Source: Mugil cephalus (lineage: Eukaryota > Chordata > Actinopteri > Mugiliformes > Mugilidae). From it: a stretch of DNA of 64,000 nt. Positions 12,720 through 51,900 of the stretch are shown one piece after another. The stretch covers positions 21,391,974-21,455,973 of the forward strand of contig NC_061786.1 in the NCBI RefSeq assembly GCF_022458985.1, written 5' to 3'. Both the position numbers and the translations under genes were made by a program. Below the pieces are notes generated by a model. The model did not search any database and was not told where the DNA came from. It was given only the letters and a program-made list of their open reading frames with translations. The first letter of the stretch is position 1. Each line of letters starts with the position of its first letter.

Positions 12720-14301
12720 TCACAGTCGGTTAGAATTTGAGCATTGCTCGGTTTTTCTCATCCTGGAAGGTGGTGCTACTGATTCTGTGAGACTTAAAGT
12801 GCCTCGTGAGTAAAAAACCAAGCGATTTCCCGTCTATTGCCGGACACACAACGAGAACGTCGGTTCCTTCTGTAATTAGCAGCTGATGAGTCACTGCAGA
12901 ATAAAAACTAAGAGGTGCCTTGACACTATAATCTATTAAAAGTTGTGCTTTAAAAAGCTTATAACTGTTTATCACACTTAAAATTGCACGGCTGAGACGA
13001 ATTAAATTCAAATCCACCAGTTAAATAAATGTCAAGCACTCAGTTTGCCTCACAGTTTTGTGTAATTAGATCAATGAAGGGATAAAAAAAAAAAAAACGC
13101 TGCCTTCACCCCCCAAAAAAGATGAGTTGTGCTGAATAACATGCAGTTATCAGGTTCATATATTCACTCTAGCAGCTGTTACCTTGTTGAGGTTTGGATT
13201 CAACAAGTAGAAAATAATCTCTAACCTTTATTCCACTATTCAAAGGTTATATATCGTCGTAATTAAATGTAATTCTCTTGAGATGTTGGGAGTTCCTTCT
13301 GTTAAAAAACTAAAAAAAATGCATGTAGCTTCCTCCACTGCGTTGATATTTTTGTGCCTGTTAGTCACTTGCATGTCGGTTACTCGTTCCACACACAGTC
13401 ACAGGAGCTCTTGTGCCGTAAACTTCATTTCAAATACAGATAAAATGTTATTTTAATGGTGAAAAGATGCAGCTGAAATATCAGCCAGCAGCACCACAAG
13501 TACATTTTATGTGCCTTTGGTTTTGCTTAAGCAGTAGAATGTCCTGTCTGATTCAGAAGTAACAAAATTGAGATTATGCAGCTTTCAAAAAAAATGTTTT
13601 ATATATAAATCAAATCAGAAATGCAGTAGTTAAAGATGAGTTCCTAAAACTGGAGTTGAAACAACCAAACCAAGTCATTTGTGTGAGATTTGTTTTCTGC
13701 TTTAGGCTCACGATGCCTTACACTCTGGTTTCATTCTTCTATTTTTTTTTTTGTTTGTTTTTATTACTGTGAGAGACTCAGGAGAACATTTAGACGTGAA
13801 ACTTTAATATGATCAAGGTCTGATTCTAGCCTGGAGACGATGTTGAAACCAAACAAACATCCGAAACGAACTGTACGCAGATATTTTCTGATAGTTTTTG
13901 CACCAGCATTTCTTTTCTTTACCAGTTGACTGTGATTATGATTTTGCTGTGAAAGTACTACATTTATATATTTTTTTCTTTAACCAATACAGGACCAAAT
14001 TGAGATCAGCAATGCCTCCTTGTTGTTATTGCCATTTCTGACTCGCTGCACGTTTTCATTTAGCTTTAACTCCAACAAACTATTTCACTAAATTAGTTTT
14101 TGCTCTTATTTTGGTGAAGTAATGTTTGATATTTTTAGTATTCTCTACCAAATTTATGAACTGAAATATTAAAATTATTTTTAGTTGTGGAGTTAGTGTG
14201 TAGGTTAAATGTTTTAGTTTCTGTTTTCCATTCAAACTGTGAATGTCAAATGTGAAAATAACCAAAAAAAATTTTAAAAATTACGCTGCCAGTCTTATGT
14301 T
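12720..14301. other. rpia-eif2ak3 intergenic spacer
   Basis: AT-rich, with poly-A tracts at 13085-13097 and a T tract near 13741. No exon, RNA gene or intact transposon recognised. Confidence 0.6.
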
Positions 14302-14320
14302 TGGCCACAGGGAGGCGCTA
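14302..14320 (+). promoter_or_regulatory. Strong CTCF-like motif upstream of eif2ak3
   Basis: TGGCCACAGGGAGGCGCTA matches the 19-position CTCF consensus at about 16 positions as I align it by eye. It is on the + strand, 1.35 kb upstream of the eif2ak3 start codon, and points into the gene. Confidence 0.5.
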
Positions 14321-15029
14321 GAAATGCAGCAGCTTTATTCTGCTGCAGGTCTGTTACTGCAAGCACAGCAAACCCACAATGACCTCATATCGCACCTAAA
14401 ATAAAAATATATATGTTTGCAGCATCTGCGTCTATAACTACAATTTTTTATTTCTATTTTTTTATAGATACCTTTCAGCATTTCATTGCTATGTGTATTT
14501 GTGAAAACAACGTATCGAAACTGGGAAATTTAGTGCTGTAATACATGCAAACAACATTATGTCACAACACATTGTTTATTTATCTCACGTATAGGATTTC
14601 TTTTTTTGTCACAAAAACAGCAAATTTGACAAGAATATATACACACACACACAAAAAACGAATCTGACAGGAATATTATAATAAAAAATATACAATAAAT
14701 AACACTATAAAGTATATAGAGAATAATAGAAACATGAAGACATTCCGTGTACAGTACAGTGTGGTGGTAATTAAAATTGCTGAAATTGGTAAATAACTGT
14801 TAAGACCATTTCTAAAATGTATTTGACAAGTCATAGCGCTTCCTGTTTGTTTGTCTGAAAGTGAGAAGAATTTATAACTCGTGATCAGGAACCAGGAACT
14901 CTAGCCCGTCAACTGCATTGAAGCCACGTTGATGTTTTCATGTCGACTTTCTTGACAACTGCTCTTGAATGACGGGCGATGTATCGAATCCGGGGCTTCC
15001 CATTCAGTCACACCGGGACCCCGCGTCGA

Positions 15030-15447
15030 CCAATGGCGTCGCTGCTTCTCGGCCCCGTCGTTCTTATTGGACGGACGACGTAACAATCCACCAATCACAG
15101 GCCCTCCACAGGAAACGCCATCGGGGACTTTTTTGCGTCACCTTTTTTTTCCACCCCGTTGTGTGGCAGCCGCTTAGTGCGCCTGCGCCGACGTGTCAAC
15201 CGACGGATTAGCCAATGGGACGAACTGTTTGGGAGGTTGGCATGGTCTGAGCCCGCCCTTTTGAGTGACGGCTGCCTGGGCCAATCAGATTCTGCTTAGT
15301 ATGCGAGGACTCATGATTGACAGCTAATGAGCCAATCAGAAACGGGTAAATTATTTTTTGACAAACGTCAGGATTTTACTGTCCAATCCTAGAGTAGAAA
15401 CAAGGCGGGACTTTGCGTTACTAAGGCAAGTCGAGGCAAGTATAAAG
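15030..15447 (+). promoter_or_regulatory. eif2ak3 promoter: CCAAT-box cluster and TATA-like element
   Basis: Six forward CCAAT boxes (15030, 15091, 15212, 15281, 15332, 15383) and one inverted ATTGG (15066) fall within about 360 bp. They are followed by a TATAAAG at 15441. Several sit in the wider CCAATCA(G/C) context favoured by NF-Y. I found no exact ER-stress element of the CCAAT-N9-CCACG type. The TATA-like box would place transcription start near 15466-15475, about 180 nt before the start codon; this is an inference. Confidence 0.6.
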
Positions 15448-15650
15448 GGAACAACATGGTTTCCCAGTTGCTGTATGTGTTTACTTAAAGAACTCATTCG
15501 AAAGGGTGTTATTTTTTTGCAACACACAAACTCAACTTTTCTGTGTTGTTGCAGTTCATTTTCACCTCGGGGTTTCTATTTTTTTGTGTTAAGATTTACA
15601 AGGCCAGTGGCATGTAAATCTCATATTTCACTAATGTGCCAGTCTTACAA

Positions 15651-44054
<28,404 letters not shown>

Positions 44055-45023
44055 AAACCCCACCACGCAATATGTAAAACCCCCCCGTGTCCCTGCCATA
44101 CCCCAGCCACACCTCAGCGCCCTCCGTCACCCTCTGCCTCAGAAAGAATCACTTTAAAAAGCCAAGAAGATGTGCAGGAATCCACCCGAATCCGTTTTTT
44201 AGCGCAGCGAGACAAAGTCCTGCACAGTTTGCTGCCCTTGGTAAACACCATCACATTTACACCCATCATTACACTGCCCGAGTTTTAATCACACGAACAA
44301 AACAAAAAAAACTAAAAATAAATAAAAGCAACAGCCGTTCTGTAACGTCCGTGACCAGACGTGGCTCAAGTGGTACCTTCAAATACCTCTTTAGCATGAA
44401 CTTTAAACGTCTCTGAGTAACTCGGTGTAGATTCACCTGCTCACCTGGAGGTAACCGACGGCTACGATCTGATCCAGGTCCGGTCACGACGCGCTGCTTG
44501 CTCCCAGCATTCAGCCAGTGTTCACTCACCCTTCACTACACCTCAGGTATCAAAACCAAGAGGACACTCCAAAGGGGCCTTTGATGCTTGATCATCCGAT
44601 TGGACTCGTGATCCGTCCGGTCACTGGTCCGATCACCTACTGGTGTTCTGACGCCTGATATGCCTGATTTGGGAGACCAAAAAAACAAAAAACAAAACAA
44701 AAAAAAAAAAGACCACCTCTTTCCTATGTGTGTGTTTTTTTTTTTTTTTTATTAAATGAGAGAAGGTGATGTATTGCATAGGGAAGAGTTTCTGACTTTG
44801 CCTTTAGGAACGGGGCCCGTGGCCTCCTCTGAGTGAGTGCAGAGCCGGTGGCTCGTGTCTTTTTTGCATGTACCTGATAGAAAGTTAAAGGCGTGAATGT
44901 GAGTTTGATCTTGAAGCCAGTACTTGGACGCTTTTCTTTTTTTTTTCGTTTGTGAGTGTAAATTTTACACTTTAAAGACTCTGAGGTGCTCAATCATTTT
45001 TCTAACACCTCCTCTTTGCTCTG

Positions 45024-45099
45024 TGTACATAACGGAAGGGAAAACTTTGTTTATATCCTTTTCTTTGTTAAAATCAGATTTGATCGATCTTTGTACATA
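45024..45099 (+). promoter_or_regulatory. Two Pumilio response elements, TGTACATA
   Basis: Exact UGUANAUA octamers at 45024-45031 and 45092-45099 on the mRNA strand; a third, TGTAAATA, is at 46422-46429 shortly before the poly(A) signal. PUF proteins bind this motif to repress or destabilise mRNAs. Confidence 0.45.
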
Positions 45100-46544
45100 A
45101 TGTAAGGCGCCATTGCTTGTAAATGGCTTTTTCATGAGACGACTGTAAGATAGTGTGATATACTGTGAGAGAGGGAACAATGAGGAGGAGACATCTCTGC
45201 CATTAACGGATAGGTGAATGTTACAGCGTGACCTCTGGAGACAGACGATTGGTGGTGGTCACCTCTTTGAAATTATTTTCAGTGTTTGATTTCACGTGTC
45301 TTGGGGGAGCCCAGTAGGACCGGAGGAGAACATGCAGGAACCAGAGTGCCATTTGAAAGTCAGTTAAGTGTACTTTTCCCGTAAAAAACTGATAACTCAC
45401 CTCACATTTTTGGAATCGTGCCGTCGTCGTTTTGCTCTGACCCCATCCAGCTGGTGTTCCCAGTGAGCCACGAGGTCTGCAGCTCTCCCATGATGCAGAA
45501 AAAACAAACCCCCTTAGTTAAGAAGTCAATACTGTTTTTTTTCCCCCCCTGTTCATCGTCTGCCGGGGACCTGGACCTGATTCTGGTTACGTCATCCACA
45601 CGCTCCATCTGCATTAGAAGTGCTGGGAGAGTCACACGACCTGTTTGTAATCACGCAAACTAACTGTTAATGTGCTTTCAATGATTGTACTTTTCTAAGA
45701 GCCTCTTTCTTTTTTTTTTTGTTTTGTTTTTTTTAATAAGTGCAGTTTTTTTCTGGGATTATTCTGCAGGGTTTTTGGATTCCTTTCAAGTCTTGACTGT
45801 GTCTGATACAAGAAGTCGAACCGATGTTTGTTCATCCATCCACCCAGCCCACTGACAGTGACTCGTTGTTGTTGTAAAATGATCAGTCCTCGCTTTACAA
45901 ACACACAGACGCAGTTTTTTAGGGAATATCCTCCAGATGAAAACTCGCTCCACTAATCTGACTGTATGAAGTTTCTGTATGAAGGTACTGATGCATAAGT
46001 CCAGTGTAATACATTTTGTAGGATACATTTTTGATTTTTAATTTTTTTGAATTGAAGGCAAATGCTTCTTTCCCCTCAAAATTTGCAGAAAGCAAATTAT
46101 TTTATAAAAAATCAGTTCCTGGCTGAATTCTTATATAAATGTTGGACGTTGGAGGGAAACTTCCCCAACTTTGATCGCCCGCAGTAGTAAATAGTTGTGT
46201 TTATACCTTTTTAATACTGAATACAGCATTACTGATAATTATCAGAGGTTCTACAGACAAGAAAATGTGATCACCCAAATAGGTTCTCGTGCTTCGTCGA
46301 GTAAAGCGTGTTCATCGTTCGTCCCACTCCCGCCGTCCGCTGACAAGCCAGAGCCCTCTTCAGGACACCTAGTTGTTATCTGTGCACAAACTCCCCCCTG
46401 TTTTCTCTGTCCATGTTCAATTGTAAATATGTTTATTTATGTTTTCGATGCCGTGATCAATCCGTTCTGGGTTGGTGTTATTATGAATGCGCTTCATGCG
46501 AAGGAGTGCGTTGGAATATGATGACTTCTTATAAGTCTAAATTT

Positions 46545-46550
46545 AATAAA
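46545..46550 (+). terminator. eif2ak3 polyadenylation signal
   Basis: AATAAA followed by a GT-rich stretch (ggtgtccttggtgtgtggtctgtg) about 25 bp on, the best end signal downstream of the gene. Confidence 0.7.
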
Positions 46551-46570
46551 CTTGTTCTATACCATTTGTA

Positions 46571-47246
46571 CAGTTTGGTGTCCTTGGTGTGTGGTCTGTG
46601 GGCGACATTAATGCTTCACACTAGGTTATTATTAACAATGTGTTTGTGTGATGTGTTTATCTATAACTGTTTATCCAGTGCTTGGCATTTTATATGATAC
46701 ATAAAAACATAGTAGTTATTCCACATTAAAGTCTAATTTTGGTAAAGAGATGCAGCTAGAAAACAGGAGGAGATGCAACTCCAAACATTTGGAATATTTT
46801 GTATCACTATAAACTACTCAAAAAGTAAATAAGTAAGTAACTAAATACATAACTGCAGCTTCAGTCTAAATCTCAACGTTCCACTTAAATATGTATTTAA
46901 TTTAATTGCTATTTTTGTATTTAATTTAATTCTTGTCTTGTGTCCTTAACTATATGCTGCTGCGACACAGAAAACTTTCCCACTGAGGGATGAATTAAAG
47001 TATTATTGTATTATTTTATTAATTAAAAGTTACTGCATAGACACAGTAATGATTAATTTGAGTAATTAGACTACAAGCCTCACACTTATCAGGGAAGAGC
47101 CCTAATTTTGGAAACTGTCCTTATAATAAAATCATTAAAATAAAATATTTCTAAATGAGCTGTTTTTATACAGCTAAAAGCCAAAAAAAGTAAATAAAGC
47201 TAAAGTTATGACTTACATACTCAATTTTCTTATTTTAACGTGACTA
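46571..47246. other. eif2ak3-atrn intergenic spacer, with retroposon tail relic
   Basis: AT-rich. At about 46900-47025 the sequence GCTGCTGCGACACAG, then TTTCCCACTGAGGGATGAAT and TAAAG, resembles the 3' tail of common teleost non-LTR retroposons in + orientation. Nothing coding. Confidence 0.5.
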
Positions 47247-47302
47247 ACTACAATTCCCATGAGGACCAACGTGTTGCTCAAAGCATCATGGGAAATTTAG
47301 TT
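47247..47302. promoter_or_regulatory. Inverted pair of ZNF143/STAF-like sites
   Basis: ACTACAATTCCCATGAGG (47247-47264, + strand) and the reverse-oriented GCATCATGGGAAATTTAGTT (47283-47302) both fit the ACTACAATTCCCA(N)NATGC consensus of ZNF143 family sites. They face each other 18 bp apart, about 560 bp upstream of the atrn start codon. Confidence 0.55.
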
Positions 47303-47499
47303 CGACGGCTAATTAAAATATTTTTTAAAATCTTTCTAATGTCAATATAGAAAAGGCTCGGTCGTAAATAATGATTAGATACTATATATTTAAATGAGAC
47401 TTAAATATCGACACAAAAAATCCCAGGAAAATCGACGAAATAAAACGTCTTTATGAGGAACTACGAAGGGAAAGAACGGCTAACTAGCTAGCGGCTAAA

Positions 47500-47859
47500 G
47501 GGGCGGGGCTTTGCCCCTCTGTTTTCAAAATAAAAGTTTAAACCCCTGCGTGCGCTGTCTCCTCCTCCCGTTGCGCATTTCCGGTGCCATCACGTCACTT
47601 CTGGATGTCAATATGCGGCTCGGTGCGGCGGCGCTGGGAAACACAACCGCTGGGAAGAAGTAAACCCAAGTAACCGGGGACGACCAGCCTCAACGAAGAC
47701 GCTAAACCTAACACCCCCCTCCCCTCCGAGGAAACGGTAGCTTCATCCCCCCTTGAGCGGAACCACACACGGGCGGAGGGTCTCTGTCGGGTCGCTGTCC
47801 CCCCCCCCGAGCCGAAGCGGCGGAGCGCCTGCCTCGAAGCAGCCATCTTTTGTGAGAGA
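47500..47859 (+). promoter_or_regulatory. atrn CpG-island promoter and 5' UTR
   Basis: GC-rich block with a GC box GGGGCGGGGC (47500-47509), an ETS-type TTTCCGG (47578-47584) and a CRE-like TCACGTCA (47590-47597). No TATA box seen. The start codon at 47860 has A at -3. Confidence 0.6.
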
Positions 47860-48910
47860 ATGTACGGGGCGACGCGGCGGGCCTGCTCGGGCTCCGGCCG
47901 GGGCCGGGGCCGGGGCCGGGGCTTGCTGATGCTGACGACCGCCCTCCTGCTCTCGGTCCTCGGGCTGCTGTCCGGGCTGCCCGGTGTCACCGAGGCGAAG
48001 GAATGCGACAAGCCGTGTATGAACGGACAGTGCAACGCCGCCACTGGCAGCTGTGTTTGCTTCCCCGGCTGGGTCGGGGACCAATGCCAGCACTGCGGAG
48101 GGAGATTCAGGTATGGTGAACACGGGAGGGGTGCATGCAGAATAAAGATGCTTTTATTTATTTATTTATTTTTAATGGTGACAGCCCCCTGTGATCTGGG
48201 CCAGTTGTTTGCTGAATCACAGTGTGAGTGAGGGGATGGTTGAGGATGAGGCAGTGAACACACCTGAGGCGTTTGCATCCCGGTTTGCTACCACCACCAC
48301 TTCTCCAGCTATTAACCACAAGGGCACAGTAGTTTAAATGTACTCTAATTGAACACAAGTGCATCAGTACTGTAGTCTTTTTTTTTGCAGTAAAACACGT
48401 ATTTAGGACCAAAGTAAACTGAGTCCTGAGCATGATACATGTTGGAGCTCATTCATGGTCTTTGTCTCTTTTTAAAGGCAAGACTCTGAAGTTTCCATTT
48501 CAAAAGTCAGACTCACTCAGTGGTTTTGTTCTTGAGTAATCAATCAAGAAAAAAAAGAAGTGGTTGAGTTTGTTTCTGTTTTGGAAAAAGCACCTTGAAT
48601 CCTATAATCAGAAGAAAGCAAGCGTGCGATGAGGTAAATGTGGCTCTAATCTTAATTTATGTCACATCTTGTCAGTCGGAATCTGCGTTTTATCGGTGCA
48701 CGGCGCCTGTTTCGACCGACAACATTGGTGTAACACATAGTTTGGTGAAAGAAGTGGAGAATTCCTGCAGAAGCGTTGGTTTATTTCATTCATAAATGAA
48801 AAGTTGTGGACATGCGGCAGCTGTCCGGCTGGTTCTGAAGCCCTGGACGGTGTTTGACTGGTCGTGCACCAGCACCAGGACGACAACAACAACAACAACA
48901 ACAACAAATA

Positions 48911-48948
<38 letters not shown>

Positions 48949-51900
48949 GCTTCGGGTCAAAGTGTGAGAAGTGTGCGTGCCCGTGTCCTAAAAAGGACTT
49001 TGTGTTTTTACAGCTGAGCCATCGAGATTAGCGCTGCAGGTGGAAAACATCAGAGAGATGGGAGGGACGTACCACCTCATAAAAAAAAAACAAAACCCAA
49101 AACTAACAACACATCCTTCACAACTCGGAGTTAAAACTCTATACGTGATGGTTGAAAGTTGGAGGGAACAATATTTAAATTTCACTTCTCGTCCTCTTTG
49201 ACTGTTCAGGGACGTCCTGCAGCAGTTTGATACGATGATTACGCTGTTGGTCACACCTCGCAAAACATCAGGCAACCTGCTGGCGATGGCTGCTGACATC
49301 ACGACGTGGGTGGGGGGGTGCCTGGTCTGGTCTGGTCTGGTGTAGGTGTAGGTGTAGGTGGGGGCTACATGTCTGAGTAACGTCCACACAAATGAATGAA
49401 TGAATGAATGAAGGCCACGTCCAAAAGTTTCCCAGCAGAACAAGATGGTGTGAACGCGATTCACTTCTCCTGTCAGTGGTTTTAATGTTGTGGCTGATCA
49501 GTGTGAGATAGAAAAAGAACTTTCAGACTTCTGCTTTCTTTATTCACACGTTCGTGCAGCTGAAAATGCATCAGTCAGGTGTCTTCCTTGCAAATCAACT
49601 CAAAAAACTAAACAAGCAAACTTAAAAAATCGAATCTTCTTTGTTTCCCTTTTTTAAATCTCTGCCTCCATCCTAGTAAACCTTGGTGGACTTTCGTTAG
49701 TGTCGTTCACAGCATCGAGAATCTCTTTGAGAGCACGTGCAGACGTTCAAACCAAACGTCATTGTGAAGCGTGAGGACGTTGTTTCTAGGTCATGTGTAT
49801 AAAAATGATAAGAGGAGTAAACCTTTAATAATCTGGTCAGTAGGTCAATATTAACCCCCGACAACCATGTAAACACTTCTCTGACCGGTATAAATCTGCC
49901 CTTTCATATAACATATAACTTCCTCAGTGCACCACAGCGTCAGACTTTCTTTATTAGTGCGTCCGTGCTTTTTAAGTGCATCAGTTTCACTCTTACTCGG
50001 GAAGCTGTTTTTTTTTTTTTTTTATGTGATGCTCTGTGTCATGCTGTCTCAGCTCAGCTCGTTAAGCAGAGCCATGGGAGGCCTGCGCTGTTTTTTTTTT
50101 TTTTTGCGTCGTGGTCAGGGGGAAAGGGTGGAGGGGATGGAGGGGGTGGAGGTGTGGGGGAGGCTGCAGCTATTTCCACATTAGCACAGAAGGTTACTGG
50201 TCACGTCCCGACAGGTAAGATGGAGGAAGAGCGGCGGCTTCACTTCAGGTGTCTGGATGGAAACGTCTTGGTTTGCCGTTAAAAGCTGTTAACTTGTTGG
50301 TTTATCCGGGTCGTCCAATAACAGAAAGGCTGGCGGTTCGATTCCCCCGTAGTTGTGTGCTCGGACAAACCCGCCTTGCCCCCCAGGTGTGTGCTCCCTG
50401 CTGCGTGATCGTGAGTGAGCGATGTCGGTCACATTGGCCTCCACGTTTCCAGTCAGCCTGCCCCAGGGGCTGCATCTGTGACTGCTGAGGTAGTTCACCG
50501 CCACCGGGGTGTGACTGTGTGAGCGGATGAATAATGCATTCGACTGTAAGCGCTTCGAGCGGCTAAAAATGGAAAAAAGCGCAATTATTATTGTTATTGT
50601 CTCCGAGGGAAATGCACCGGGGGAAACGTGGACGTCTCGGGTTCGAGTGGAGGAAATCTGAGCACGTTAGAATCATGTCTGGTCCCACGAGTGTTTGAAA
50701 CGACAAACAAAGCCGATATCTGATACCTTAAGCCACGTAGAAATAGTGTTGACGTATCGCGATACCATACGTATCGCGATACCTGAGTCACGATACATCA
50801 TTACGATATTCTACAACTTGTATAAACAGTATGTGCATCGGACGACGGTGGCAATTCATTGGACAAATTACGTCAAAAACATTATTTATTCATTTTATTG
50901 CACTTGTCGGGAAAAGTCGATATCGCCATTTAAATGTCAAAACACAGTTTGCAAACTGCCCGTTCTTTGTCCAGGTTATTAGTCCCCAAAGCCAAAGTGC
51001 CTCCAAACGTCAGCTTTAGTGCTTCAGGTGCATCAGATCGTTCACGATCAACCCAAGACTTTTTCTTTTAAAGTCGATGGTAAGACATTAAAAAACGATG
51101 TTGTATCGGAGGAAAAACCCAGGTTCTTCTCTCTTGAGGTCGTCCCTTACGCTTTGGGGGTTTTGCGGATGGCTGCCCCCCTTTTCCTTTCTCCATGAAT
51201 ACCCAGAAACATCTCTGGACAGAGATAGAACCAACAACTGACCAGTCACAACACATCTGTACAACGCACATATATCTCAAAAGATCAGATTCACAAATTG
51301 TGTTCATGCAAACAAAGCAACTGACGAATCGAGACAATATTTTCTTGAAATACTAGTGATTTAAGTTTAGATTTAAAATGCATCGCAGTCGCTTGGTTTC
51401 TTTAAAACAGCTGCAACAACTGAACTGTTGTCGCCTTTTTTGAACTTTAGTATCGAGCATCGGCGCTTTGCCTCTGTTTCCTGGTCGTCCTCATGAATAT
51501 GGATGCCGGGTATCAGCCGCGCTCTCGCTCTCGCCGTCGACTTTGACTGTTCTTCGGTGTCCGCGGGGGTCAAACGCGAGGAGGATGAACGTCCCAGTGG
51601 AGATTATTAAACTTGAACTTTTCAAGGCGTCGGAGCAGGATGTGGCCGACCTCCTCCTCCTCCTCTGATTGTCTGATCGTCTGACCCCGGATCTCGCCAA
51701 CAAACACGATGGCGGCCGGCTCCGTCTCACAGCGCCGCTGTTTATCAGTGCGACCCGTCAGCACATCATTATCAGCGCCGCCGCCGCGCTCCGTCAGGCT
51801 AATTATCTGTAAGTGGAAAGGTAAACTTTCTGCTCCGCGAATCCACTTCGCCTGGAATCAGGGCCGCGTTATGTAGCTCAGGCGGTCAAAGGGCTGTTTT

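Larger units (their letters stand above)
44055..46570 (+). other. eif2ak3: eif2ak3 3' UTR (about 2.5 kb)
   Basis: Non-coding sequence after the TGA with A/T tracts. It carries three canonical Pumilio elements TGTANATA (45024, 45092, 46422) and ends at an AATAAA with T/GT-rich sequence after it. Boundaries are inferred from the signal. Confidence 0.7.

Noticed and set aside
15091..15110. Possible ER-stress response element at a promoter CCAAT box
   Set aside because: The sequence nine bases after the CCAAT is TCCAC, not CCACG, so the element is not matched; the other CCAAT boxes do not match either.
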